DNA of 16,225 nucleotides from NCBI GenBank assembly GCA_025363695.1, contig JANYDI010000027.1, forward strand, positions 1-16,225, given 5' to 3'. The notes under the pieces are model-generated. The model was not told where the DNA came from. It ran no database searches and saw nothing but the letters and a program-made list of their open reading frames with translations. The translations under genes and the position numbers were made by a program. Positions 1 to 9,680 of this stretch are shown piece after piece (the stretch's first letter is position 1; each line of letters starts with the position of its first letter). Origin of the DNA: Opitutia bacterium. Its GTDB lineage: Bacteria; Verrucomicrobiota; Verrucomicrobiia; Opitutales; JANYDI01.

Positions 1-175
1 ACAGCCCAGGGCGTAAGCCCTGGGTCTTGGTTGGAAAAAAAACCGGAGCCCTGTAAGGGCGGCACTCAAAACTTGAATACGAGTGTCGCCCCTGTAGGGC
101 TCAAAATTATTTACCAACTGAACCCAGGGCTTACGCCCTGGGCTACATATCTGACGGCCTTTCAGGCCTCCTTAA
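1..175. repeat. REPIN-like nested inverted repeat, copy L1 (left edge cut by window)
   Basis: Two copies of a GC-rich imperfect palindrome (CCCAGGGC...GCCCTGGG) at 3-25 and 122-144 are exact reverse complements of each other. Between them is a second inverted pair, 46-67 and 81-102 (GAGCCCTGTAAGGGCG... and its complement). The right arm is followed by CTAC, the complement of a GTAG tag, and then a small GGCC...GGCC hairpin at 155-167. Related copies lie at 6698-6938 and 9912-10157. The layout, two GTAG-tagged palindromes facing each other, matches REPINs, which are moved by RAYT (Y1 HUH) transposases; no such transposase is in the window. The outer left arm lies outside the window. From 176 to 269 I see only AT-rich sequence that includes a CTCATTTTGTGGTTT end motif shared with copy L3. 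Confidence 0.8.
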
Positions 176-269
176 GTGTGGTTTTAAGCTTAGTTAATTG
201 ATCACACACCCTCATTTTGTGGTTTTAATTTGATCAAAAGTCCAGTTTCGAAAGAAGTCTATAGTTTTC

Positions 270-408
270 GATCGCGAAGCGATCTGGAGGGTGCCTTGTA
301 TCCTACTACCCGATAGCGATTTTCCTAAAATGCGTAGCATTTTAGAAAATCGCTATCGGAAAGGGGATCCAAGGGGAGCTGGCTCCCCTTGGCCCTTTCA
401 CTTTCAAC
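270..408 (+). repeat. Modular palindromic element E1 (stems A-B-C, forward)
   Basis: Reference copy of a repeat found 13 times here. Stem A (GATCGCGAAGCGATC) is at 270-284. A linker (GGAGGGTGCCTTGTATCC) runs 286-303. Hairpin B is at 310-359, with outer arms CCGATAGCGATTTT / AAAATCGCTATCGG and an inner AAAATGCGTAGCATTTT palindrome. Stem C (CCAAGGGGAGC...GCTCCCCTTGG) is at 369-392, followed by a short tail GGCCCTTTCACTTTCAAC (391-408) shared with three other copies. The linker CCTTGTATCC can pair with GGATCCAAGG (365-374) across hairpin B. Stem C faces the tmRNA gene, 111 nt away. There is no open reading frame and no T-run after stem C, so it does not look like a classic intrinsic terminator. 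Confidence 0.9.
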
Positions 409-460
409 GCCCTCCTTAGCCGCCGAAGCCTCTTAGGCGTAGGCTGGCTGGAAAAACTGC

Positions 461-490
461 TTGACAGCATCGCCAAAAATGGGTCACAAT
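461..490 (+). promoter_or_regulatory. Sigma70-type promoter of the tmRNA gene
   Basis: A perfect -35 TTGACA (461-466) is followed by an 18-nt spacer and a -10-like CACAAT (485-490). Transcription would start near 497-504, at or just before the mature tmRNA 5' end. This is the only good promoter between element E1 and ssrA. Confidence 0.75.
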
Positions 491-503
491 ACGCCTCTTA
501 GCT

Positions 504-862
504 GGGGGTGTTTTTGGATTCGACCTTAATGAGTGTCCCCAAGTTGCAAGCTGGAGATGATGGTTGGCTCCATATCAATCCCATCACAAATAATAACTGG
601 CAACAACCCGTTACAACTCGCTGCTTAAGTTAAATTAACAGCGCGTCCTTGCTTGAACACCTGCTACAGGTAAAAGGGCGTCGACAGCAGGCATAGTTAG
701 GTTTGTGAGCATTAGGGACCTAGCCGTATTTCTACTGAGCTACCCGGCCAAAAGACCCTGCTTTTTGGGGCTTGGGGATCCGGTACAAAAAAGAAGCTAA
801 GCTTGTAGATACTGGTCGTCATTTATTGAGGCACGTGGGTTCGAATCCCACCACCTCCACCA
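504..862 (+). ncRNA. ssrA: tmRNA (transfer-messenger RNA)
   Basis: One-piece tmRNA of 359 nt that rescues ribosomes stalled on broken mRNA and adds a degradation tag. The 5' end GGGGGTG (504-510) pairs with CACCTCC (852-858), and the CCA end is encoded (ACCA, 859-862). The T arm is GTGGG-TTCGAAT-CCCAC (835-851), and the conserved GGATTCGAC follows the 5' acceptor strand. The tag frame reads GGC AAC AAC CCG TTA CAA CTC GCT GCT TAA (599-628), giving GNNPLQLAA, so with the charged alanine the tag is A-GNNPLQLAA, ending in the usual LAA protease signal. The resume codon GGC is inferred from tag length and the upstream context. The tagged products would be substrates of ClpXP, encoded at 12458-14296. 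A HAD-family gene starts only 18 nt after the CCA. Confidence 0.95.
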
Positions 863-880
863 AGTCGCTGCCGTTAGATT

Positions 881-1891
881 ATGCGCAAAGGGATTCACGC
901 TCAAAACATCATTGCCTGTGTCTGGGATTTTGACAAGACGCTCATTGATGGCTATATGCAAACGCCCATCTTTGAGGAGTACGGCCTGGATGAAGCCTCG
1001 TTTTGGCGGGAGGTCCAAGCCTTACCGCAAGCCTACGAGCAGCTGGGCTACACGGTCTCCAAGGAAACGCTGTACCTCAATCATTTGCTTACTTATGTTA
1101 AATCAGGCCTTTTACGCGGACTAACAAATAAAAAACTGGAAGCCTTAGGCAAAAACCTCTCGTTTTTCCCAGGTTTACCTGATTTTTTTCAACATTTAGC
1201 AGCCATCCCAAGCTCCAAGGAGGCCTTTAAGCGTTACGGGCTCAAGCTCGAGCACTATATCGTTAGCTCTGGGCTGGGAGCGCTCATCCGCGGCAGTAAA
1301 ATCGCTCCTTATGTAGAAGGCATTTATGGCTGCGAGTTCATTGAATCCCCGATAGAACCTGGCTTCCTCAACCAAGCCCAGCTCCCCCTAAGCCAAGCGG
1401 GAGACATTTCGCAAATTGGCCGTTTTGTTGACAATACCTTGAAAACACGTTTTATTTTTGAGATCAATAAAGGGACCAATAAAAATCACCACATCGACGT
1501 CAATGCCAAGGTCGATGCGCTGGATCGACGCATTCCCATCGAAAACATGATTTACATCGCCGATGGCCCCAGCGATGTCCCCGTTTTTTGCGTTGTTAAA
1601 AAAGAAGGCGGCAAAGTATACGCCGTTTACGACCCTCAAAACCCACGAGACTTTGAACAAAATGACACCCTCTTGCAGACCGGCCGCATCCAAGCCTATG
1701 GCCCCAGCGACTACCGCCTCGGCAGCTCCACCGCCCAGTGGCTCAGCATGCATGTCGAAAAACTCTGCGACCGCATCGTCCAAGAGGCCGAGTCCACGCT
1801 AGCTGCCCGCCGCAGCAACCCCCCAGGCCACGAACTCGCTCCCCCAGTGCAAGGGCCACAGGAGCCAAAGCAAGGAGAAATGCAGTTTTGA
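881..1891 (+). CDS. HAD-superfamily hydrolase (phosphatase-like)
   Basis: Cytosolic 336-residue protein with the HAD hydrolase signature. Motif I is WDFDKTL, with nucleophile Asp16 and acid/base Asp18; motif II is a serine in HYIVSSG (Ser129/130); a candidate motif III lysine lies near Lys210; motif IV is IADGPSDVPVF, with Asp228 and Asp232. The cap region lies between motifs I and II. These residues predict a Mg-dependent phosphohydrolase; the substrate cannot be read from the sequence. The last 30 or so residues are Pro/Gln/Gly-rich and look disordered. The ATG lies 18 nt after the tmRNA CCA with no Shine-Dalgarno and no visible promoter or terminator between, so it is probably transcribed from the ssrA promoter and released by tmRNA 3' processing (inference). 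The stop is 9 nt before stem C of element E2. Confidence 0.8.
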   Translation: MRKGIHAQNIIACVWDFDKTLIDGYMQTPIFEEYGLDEASFWREVQALPQAYEQLGYTVSKETLYLNHLLTYVKSGLLRGLTNKKLEALGKNLSFFPGLPDFFQHLAAIPSSKEAFKRYGLKLEHYIVSSGLGALIRGSKIAPYVEGIYGCEFIESPIEPGFLNQAQLPLSQAGDISQIGRFVDNTLKTRFIFEINKGTNKNHHIDVNAKVDALDRRIPIENMIYIADGPSDVPVFCVVKKEGGKVYAVYDPQNPRDFEQNDTLLQTGRIQAYGPSDYRLGSSTAQWLSMHVEKLCDRIVQEAESTLAARRSNPPGHELAPPVQGPQEPKQGEMQF

Positions 1892-1899
1892 GGAAAGGG

Positions 1900-2020
1900 C
1901 CAAGGGGACGCAGTCCCCTTGGATCCCCTATCAGTAGCGATTTATTAAAATACTACGTATTTATAATAAATCGCTACTGGATGGGGTGATACAAGGCACC
2001 CTCCGGATCGCTTCGCGATC
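1900..2020 (-). repeat. Modular palindromic element E2 (reverse orientation)
   Basis: Stem C is at 1900-1922 (GGGGAC/GTCCCC variant), hairpin B at 1932-1979 (CAGTAGCGATTTA / TAAATCGCTACTG) and stem A at 2006-2020. The long-range pair is CCTTGGAT (near 1917-1924) with ATACAAGG (near 1989-1996). Stem C faces the HAD gene. It forms an inverted pair with E3, with only 18 nt between the two A stems. With E3 it fills the 301-nt gap 1892-2192, which holds no gene. Confidence 0.9.
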
Positions 2021-2038
2021 GAAAATAATGTACTCCCG

Positions 2039-2161
2039 GATCGCGAAGCGATCTGTGGAGGCCTTAGTATATCCTATCAGGGTGCGATTTATCTAAAATG
2101 CGCTAGCATTTTAATAAATCGCACCCTATAGGGGATCCTAAGGGGAGCGAGCTCCCCTTGG
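2039..2161 (+). repeat. Modular palindromic element E3 (forward)
   Basis: Stem A is at 2039-2053, hairpin B at 2079-2127 (AGGGTGCGATTTA / TAAATCGCACCCT) and stem C at 2138-2161. The long-range pair is of the CCTTAG / CTAAGG type. Only 31 nt separate stem C from the start codon of the next gene, leaving no room for a separate promoter. Confidence 0.9.
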
Positions 2162-2192
2162 CCTTTTATCCTTTATCCTTCCTTGCTTAACT

Positions 2193-3878
2193 ATGAAAAC
2201 CGTTTTTCTTTTACTCTTACTGAACCTCCTTATCTTCGGCCTTATCGTGGGCCTAGAAATCCGCAAGCCCAAAACTGAAAGCTGCGTGCGTTACCCTGGG
2301 GCACTGGAGCTCAACAGCCTAGAGATCGACGGGATGCGCCTCTTGGGTCCGCAAAAAGAAGTGCGGTGGGCTGTCCAGCGGGGCCATCGTGGCTGGATGC
2401 TTACGCAGCCTTATTTGTGGCCAGCGCAGGTACTGACGGTGGAATCGCTGCTCAAGGAGTTGCAGTTTCTTGAAAGCCTGTGGGTGAAGCGCTTAGAGGA
2501 TTTAACGGCCAAAGGGGAAACTTTGGAGAGCTACGGCCTGGGTGAGCAAGATCCCTGCCTGGAACTTGAATTGCGTAGGGGTCAGAGCTTACAAACCTTC
2601 CGGATTGCGGTGAAAAACAATAGGCTCACGCTGTTGGATACCGCACAGCATCGCCTGTTTGAGGTCCAGCAATCGGCCTTAGCTACGCTTTTTGAGGCCC
2701 CCAAGCATTTTGGACAAGCGACTTTTTTTAGCCCCAAGCCCTTTGAAGTCGAGCGCATGGACTGGGAGGGCCAGGGGCAGAACCCTTTGCGCCTCGTTCA
2801 TGCCCCAACAGGGTGGCGCATCGAAAGCCCCATTGAAACCCAAGCCAACGCAGGGGCCGTGCGCACAGCCTTATCGCAACTTACGAGCATCCCCGTGTTT
2901 TTACCTACCTTTGCGGCCCCAGAATTCAAAAAACCCCTAGGGAGCGTGACGCTTTTCTTTGCCCATGAGCCTGAAACCCTACTGATTTACGGCCCGGTTG
3001 AACCGAGTTCCGACACCCCCATGTACTGGGTAAAACGCGAGGGCCTGGGCCCCCCCTACTTCTGGATCCCTCAGGCAAGCGTATCAGCATTGACTCACCC
3101 CTTAGAAACCCTGCGTGAGCGGTCCCTCTTTACGGTAGTTCCTGAGGAACTCAAGGAGTTGGTAATCACCTACGACAGCGTGGATATCCGCATCGCCAAA
3201 GACGCAGATGGCTCTTGGAGCGTTTACGACGCTGACGGCACGGCCCTCTTTCGGGCCGATCCAGACATCCTGCGTGCCCTTTTTAAGACCCTTGAACAGC
3301 TACGTGTAAAGGATTTTTTTGAAGACGCCCCGACGCTGAGCACCCTGCGCCCGCTGGGCTTAGCGCCTCCTGAACGCCGTGTTTGCCTAACGCATAAGGC
3401 TCGATCTGAAGTGCTTTTTTTAGGTAAAATCGACCCCAATAACAAGATCGTTTACGCCAAAAAAGAAGGCTTCGTATACACCTTGCCGATGCGCTTACTG
3501 GGTCAGCTCCCCAGCGACCCGCTAGCTTACCGCTCAAGGCAGATTCAGCACTGGGACCCCAAGAGCCAGGTCCTCTCGCTGACCCTCACCGACCTTGAGA
3601 CCCAAGAAACCCGATCCGAACTCCCCGAACCCCTCATCGCCGCCATCCTCAACTTCCGAGCCCAAAGCTATCTGCCCAACACCCCTCAAATCCCCTGGAA
3701 GTACCGCATCGAGGCCCACATCCGCACCCCCGATGGCCACGAGCACACGCTCAACTTCCAGGCCACGCAACGCATCGATGCCACGACCCAGTACGCGACA
3801 ACGGAGGAGTTGACGTTCGTATTAGAACAAGAATGGATAGATTTTATAAAGAGCCAAGGGGAGCTTGGCTCCCCTTAG
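2193..3878 (+). CDS. DUF4340 domain-containing membrane-anchored protein
   Basis: The 561-residue protein begins with one hydrophobic segment (about residues 3-21, rich in Leu) followed by a charged stop (EIRKPK). It is therefore probably anchored in the inner membrane with a large periplasmic or external part. Features typical of DUF4340 appear twice: a YGLGEQDPCLEL region near 114-125, and LGLAPPERRVCL with a following LFLGK...VYAKKEGFVYTLP near 388-432. In many bacteria this family sits beside an ABC-2 permease/GldG-type transporter gene; no such neighbour is present, so its role here is unclear. The last eight residues (554-561, SQGELGSP) and the TAG stop are encoded by stem C of repeat E4, suggesting that the repeat replaced the original end of the gene. 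No Shine-Dalgarno precedes the ATG. Family call moderately sure, function unknown. Confidence 0.75.
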   Translation: MKTVFLLLLLNLLIFGLIVGLEIRKPKTESCVRYPGALELNSLEIDGMRLLGPQKEVRWAVQRGHRGWMLTQPYLWPAQVLTVESLLKELQFLESLWVKRLEDLTAKGETLESYGLGEQDPCLELELRRGQSLQTFRIAVKNNRLTLLDTAQHRLFEVQQSALATLFEAPKHFGQATFFSPKPFEVERMDWEGQGQNPLRLVHAPTGWRIESPIETQANAGAVRTALSQLTSIPVFLPTFAAPEFKKPLGSVTLFFAHEPETLLIYGPVEPSSDTPMYWVKREGLGPPYFWIPQASVSALTHPLETLRERSLFTVVPEELKELVITYDSVDIRIAKDADGSWSVYDADGTALFRADPDILRALFKTLEQLRVKDFFEDAPTLSTLRPLGLAPPERRVCLTHKARSEVLFLGKIDPNNKIVYAKKEGFVYTLPMRLLGQLPSDPLAYRSRQIQHWDPKSQVLSLTLTDLETQETRSELPEPLIAAILNFRAQSYLPNTPQIPWKYRIEAHIRTPDGHEHTLNFQATQRIDATTQYATTEELTFVLEQEWIDFIKSQGELGSP

Positions 3879-3977
3879 TATCCCCTTTCGATAGCGATTT
3901 ATTAAAATGCTAACGCATTTTAAGTAAATCGCTATCGGTAAGGATATACTAAGGCCTCCACAGATCGCTTCGCGATC
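3854..3977 (-). repeat. Modular palindromic element E4 (reverse), overlapping the DUF4340 gene end
   Basis: Stem C at 3854-3878 supplies the last codons and stop of the upstream gene. Hairpin B is at about 3888-3937 (CGATAGCGATTTA / TAAATCGCTATCG). Stem A is at 3963-3977. The long-range pair is perfect over 9 bp: CCTTAGTAT next to stem C with ATACTAAGG next to stem A. Confidence 0.9.
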
Positions 3978-4004
3978 GAACGAGAGGTACACCCTGAACC
4001 CACT

Positions 4005-4085
4005 GGGAAGGCGATTTTTGTAAATGCGCAGCATTTATGAAAATCGCCTTCCCAATGGGGGGTTTAAGGGGGCGCAAGCGCCCCC
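4005..4085 (+). repeat. Divergent element E5 (forward, overlaps the gyrA 3' end)
   Basis: Hairpin B is at 4005-4053 (GGGAAGGCGATTTTT / AAAATCGCCTTCCC, inner AAATGCGCAGCATTT) and stem C at 4068-4085 (GGGGGCGC AA GCGCCCCC). There is no second A stem; it seems to share the one at 3963-3977. The usual CCTTG linker is missing, but CCCTGAACCC upstream of B can pair with GGGTTTAAGGG downstream, so the closing helix is kept with different bases. Stem C encodes the last six residues of GyrA. Confidence 0.8.
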
Positions 4086-6511
4086 ATAAAATACGCATAG
4101 GGGGGCTCCACTTCCACTACTGGAGACACGCCGATGAGGGTGTCGCCGGACTCCAGATTGATGAGGCGAACGCCGCGGGTCGTGCGGCCGATGACGCGGA
4201 TATCCTTGATGGGGGAGCGAACGGCCTGGCCGGAATGCGTCAGGAGCATGATTTCGCTATCATCATAAACACGCAGAGCACCGCAGACGCCCTTGGGAGC
4301 GCGAATGGCAATGACGCCTACGCCCGCGCGGCTTTGGATGGGGTACTCATCAAAGTTGCTGCGCTTACCCATGCCATCGGCTCCGGCAATGAGCAGTGTT
4401 GCCGTGGGGTCAACGACTTCCATCGCCTGGACAAAGTCTCCGGGCTTGAGGGTGACGCCCTTGACGCCGCGGGTAGCCCTGCCTTGGTCGCGGAGTTCAT
4501 CTTCGCAAAAACGAATGGACATGGCATTGTGCGTAATGAGCACCAGGTCATCCTCTCCGGTGGTGAGGCGGGCGGCCACGACGTTATCGTCATCGTCCAA
4601 GCGGATACCAATGACGCCGCCACGGCGCTGATGGGCGTATTCTTCTAGGGTCGTCTTTTTGACAATGCCGTGTTTGGTGCACAGGACTAGGAATAAGCTC
4701 GTACCAAACTCCTTGGTACAAATCATGGCTGCCACCTTCTCGTCCGCTCCGAGGCTCAGGAAATTGGCCAAAACACGGCCTTTGGCGGTACGACTGCCTT
4801 CAGGAACGGTGTACACGCGCTCCACGTAGACGCGCCCGGTGTTCATCACAAAAAGGATGTAGTCGTGGGTGCTGGCGGTAAAAAGATGTTCCGTGAAATC
4901 ATCGTCGTAGGAACCCGTTCCGATCACGCCCTTGCCGCCACGGCGTTGCGAACGATAGGCGCTGACATCGGTGCGTTTAATAAAACCTTTATGGGAAACG
5001 GTAATCATGCAGCCCTCGTTGGGTACGACATCTTCCATACGAAAGGCCCCTTCTTCAGGTAAAATCCGTGTCTTGCGGGGGTTGGCGTAGGCGTTGCGAA
5101 TGACTAAAAGCTCTTCCTTAATGACCTCCAGGAGGCGTTTTTCACTGCCCAGGATCGCTTCGTACTCTGCCACTTGGATTTCCAAAGCGGCGTACTCAGC
5201 CTCAATTTTGCCGCGTTCCAGGCCCGTGATTTGGTAGAGCCGCAGCTCCAAAATGGCATTGGCCTGCAGTTCGCTCAAAGGATACTTGGCGCGCAAACGC
5301 TCGCGGGCTTCTTCCTTGTCTTTGGAGGAACGAATAATATGCACAAAATCATCCAAGTTATCCAAGGCAATGCGATAACCCTCCAAGATATGCAGGCGAT
5401 CTAAGGCTTTTTTGAGGCGAAAGGCCGTACGGCGCGTCACGACCTCACGACGATGCTCCAAGTAGCAATGCAGCATCTCCTTAATATTCATTTCTTTAGG
5501 TCGATTTCGGTGAATCGCCAAAAGAATGACGCCAAAAGAATTTTCTAGTAAAGTCTGCTTATAGAGCTTGTTGATGAGCACCCGGGCAATCGCGCCGCGC
5601 TTGAGCTCAATAACAATGCGGGTATTTTCATCGGACTCATCACGCAGGTCGGACACCTCCTCAAACACCTTGCTGGTCACCAGTTCAGCAATTTGCGTGA
5701 CCAAGGAAGAACGATTCACCGCATACGGGATCTCCGTAATCACGATCTGCTCCTTGCCGCTTTCCGTTTCCTCTACCATCGCCGTTCCACGCACGCGGAC
5801 AATCCCGCGGCCCGTTTGCATGTACTTCCGTATCCCCGCCAATCCAATAATACTGCCGCCCGTTGGGAAGTCCGGCCCAGGGATGCAGGCCATAAGGTCC
5901 TCAAGGGACACATCCGGATTTTCCATCAGCAAGCCCAGCGCATCTACCAATTCTCCTAAATTATGCGGCGGAATATTGGTAGTCATCCCTACGGCTATCC
6001 CCGTAGAACCGTTCATCAATAAACCCGGAACCGCACAGGGCAATACCGTAGGCTCCTGTAAACTTTCCTTATAGTTCGGCATGAAATCGACGGTGTTTTC
6101 GTCGATATCCCGCAGCATTTCCTCAGCAACACTGCGTAAGCGACATTCCGTATAACGATAAGCCGCGGCTGAATCCCCGTCGATCGAACCAAAGTTACCC
6201 TGCGGCTCAATCAACGGATAGCGCATCACCCAACTCTGGGCCATCCGCACCAAGGCGTCATATACCGATCCATCGCCGTGCGGGTGAAAGTTCTTCAAGA
6301 CTTCCCCCACCACACCCGCGCACTTGTCAAAAGAACGATTGCTAAACAGCCCCTCCTTGCGCATCGCGTACAAAATCCGCCTATGCACCGGCTTGAGCCC
6401 GTCTCGCACGTCCGGCAAGGCACGGCTGATGATCACCGACATCGAATAATCGATGTACGACTCCTTCATGATCTCTTCTATGTTCGTCGGTATTAACCTA
6501 TCTTTGTCCAT
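4064..6511 (-). CDS. gyrA: DNA gyrase subunit A
   Basis: Breakage-reunion subunit of the A2B2 gyrase, which adds negative supercoils to DNA using ATP. At 815 residues it is slightly short for GyrA. The N-terminal winged-helix domain holds the catalytic Tyr120 (AAAYRYTE), and the quinolone-binding region reads HPHGDGSVYD (77-86). The position of E. coli Ser83 is Gly81, while the acidic residue (Asp85) is kept. The GyrA box QRRGGKG at 522-528 in the C-terminal beta-pinwheel marks it as GyrA rather than ParC. The final residues GALAPP and the TAA stop come from stem C of repeat E5. It lies downstream of gyrB on the same strand but 581 nt away, with two palindromic elements and a REPIN-like repeat between. 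No Shine-Dalgarno precedes the ATG. Confidence 0.97.
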   Translation of the reverse strand: MDKDRLIPTNIEEIMKESYIDYSMSVIISRALPDVRDGLKPVHRRILYAMRKEGLFSNRSFDKCAGVVGEVLKNFHPHGDGSVYDALVRMAQSWVMRYPLIEPQGNFGSIDGDSAAAYRYTECRLRSVAEEMLRDIDENTVDFMPNYKESLQEPTVLPCAVPGLLMNGSTGIAVGMTTNIPPHNLGELVDALGLLMENPDVSLEDLMACIPGPDFPTGGSIIGLAGIRKYMQTGRGIVRVRGTAMVEETESGKEQIVITEIPYAVNRSSLVTQIAELVTSKVFEEVSDLRDESDENTRIVIELKRGAIARVLINKLYKQTLLENSFGVILLAIHRNRPKEMNIKEMLHCYLEHRREVVTRRTAFRLKKALDRLHILEGYRIALDNLDDFVHIIRSSKDKEEARERLRAKYPLSELQANAILELRLYQITGLERGKIEAEYAALEIQVAEYEAILGSEKRLLEVIKEELLVIRNAYANPRKTRILPEEGAFRMEDVVPNEGCMITVSHKGFIKRTDVSAYRSQRRGGKGVIGTGSYDDDFTEHLFTASTHDYILFVMNTGRVYVERVYTVPEGSRTAKGRVLANFLSLGADEKVAAMICTKEFGTSLFLVLCTKHGIVKKTTLEEYAHQRRGGVIGIRLDDDDNVVAARLTTGEDDLVLITHNAMSIRFCEDELRDQGRATRGVKGVTLKPGDFVQAMEVVDPTATLLIAGADGMGKRSNFDEYPIQSRAGVGVIAIRAPKGVCGALRVYDDSEIMLLTHSGQAVRSPIKDIRVIGRTTRGVRLINLESGDTLIGVSPVVEVEPPYAYFMGALAPP

Positions 6512-6532
6512 GGTGTGGCTGCGGTAGTAGTT

Positions 6533-6678
6533 GTTGAAAGTGAAAGGGATAGGGCTAAGGGGCGCTCGCGCCCCTTGGATCCCCTACAGGTAGCGATTTA
6601 TTAAAATGCTAGCGCATTTTAGATAAATCGCTACCTGGGTAGGGCGATACAAGGCAGCCCACAGATCGCTTCGCGATC
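6533..6678 (-). repeat. Modular palindromic element E6 (reverse)
   Basis: The tail GTTGAAAGTGAAAGGG is at 6533-6548, stem C at 6555-6577 (GGGGCGC/GCGCCCC variant), hairpin B at 6587-6637 (CAGGTAGCGATTTA / TAAATCGCTACCTG, with unequal linkers) and stem A at 6664-6678. The long-range pair is CCTTGGAT with ATACAAGG. Stem C faces the gyrA start, 43 nt away. In transcription order it is the last thing before gyrA. Confidence 0.9.
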
Positions 6679-6697
6679 GAAATTAAGAAGTCTAAGT

Positions 6698-6938
6698 TAT
6701 TTATTAAAAACACACTTGAGAAGGCCTGAAGGGCCGGCAGATACGTAGCCCAGGGCGTAAGCCCTGGGTTTTGCGGGTGAAAAATTTTTGAGCCCTACAG
6801 GGGCGACACTCCTATTCACGTTCTGGGTGCCGCCCTTACAGGGCTCCAGTTTGTTTTTGATCTCGGACCCAGGGCTTACGCCCTGGGCTATGTATCTGCC
6901 GGCCCTTCAGGCCTCCTCAAGTGTGTTTTTAATAAATA
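6698..6938. repeat. REPIN-like nested inverted repeat, copy L2 (complete)
   Basis: The most complete copy. The outermost arms are 6698-6720 and 6916-6938 (TATTTATTAAAAACACACTT... and its complement). Inside them lie AGGCCTGAAGGGCCGGCAGATAC and its mirror, then GTAG (6745-6748), then the GC-rich palindromes 6747-6769 and 6867-6889, and an inner pair 6790-6811 / 6825-6846. The 241-bp unit could form one long cruciform or hairpin. It lies between the A stems of E6 and E7. It contains no credible open reading frame. Confidence 0.85.
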
Positions 6939-6963
6939 GTTGCATTGATTAAATCATTCCCCT

Positions 6964-7090
6964 GATCCCGAAGGGATCTGTGGGGTGCCTTAGTATACCC
7001 AATTCCCGATGGGCGATTTTTAAAAATGCATCGCATTTTTGAAAATCGCCCATCGGAAAGGGGATCCTAAGGGGCGCAAGCGCCCCTTGG
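6964..7090 (+). repeat. Modular palindromic element E7 (forward)
   Basis: Stem A is the compensated variant GATCCCGAAGGGATC (6964-6978). Hairpin B is at 7006-7056 (CCGATGGGCGATTTTT / AAAATCGCCCATCGG) and stem C at 7067-7090. The long-range pair is of the CCTTAG/CTAAGG type. Stem C ends 2 nt before the gyrB stop codon. Confidence 0.9.
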
Positions 7091-7092
7091 CC

Positions 7093-9570
<2,478 letters not shown>

Positions 9571-9593
9571 TTAAAAGAATGCAACCCTTCTAG

Positions 9594-9619
9594 GACATTT
9601 CTTGGCAAATGTCACTATA
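9594..9619 (-). promoter_or_regulatory. Candidate gyrB -10 box and adjoining operator-like dyad
   Basis: On the minus strand TATAGT (9614-9619) is immediately followed by the perfect dyad GACATTT-N6-AAATGTC (9594-9613). The dyad would cover the transcription start and first bases of the gyrB leader. No good -35 is seen 16-18 nt upstream. It could be a repressor or topology-sensor site, or a 5' hairpin in the mRNA. Confidence 0.4.
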
Positions 9620-9680
9620 AAAAAAGGAAAGTTTTAAGGAGGCACAAAAGGCCAAAGGTTTGAGAAGGAAAAGGGAAGGG

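Noticed and set aside
369..392. Stem C as a classic intrinsic terminator
   Set aside because: The stem is strong, but no T-run follows on either strand in any copy; a weak or factor-dependent stop is still possible.
797..1018. Minus-strand ORF with WWRWWDSNPRA
   Set aside because: Antisense to the tmRNA 3' end and the HAD gene start; this kind of peptide is a familiar artefact of tRNA-like T-arm sequence.
3822..4034. Minus-strand 70-codon ORF in the E4/E5 region
   Set aside because: Consists almost wholly of palindromic repeat sequence and overlaps the end of the DUF4340 gene.
4037..4648. Plus-strand 203-codon ORF
   Set aside because: Lies antisense to the conserved C-terminal domain of gyrA; its composition reflects the opposite strand.
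6512..7092. gyrB-gyrA as a simple two-gene operon
   Set aside because: 581 nt with two palindromic elements and a REPIN-like repeat separate them, and no transcript evidence can be read from the sequence.
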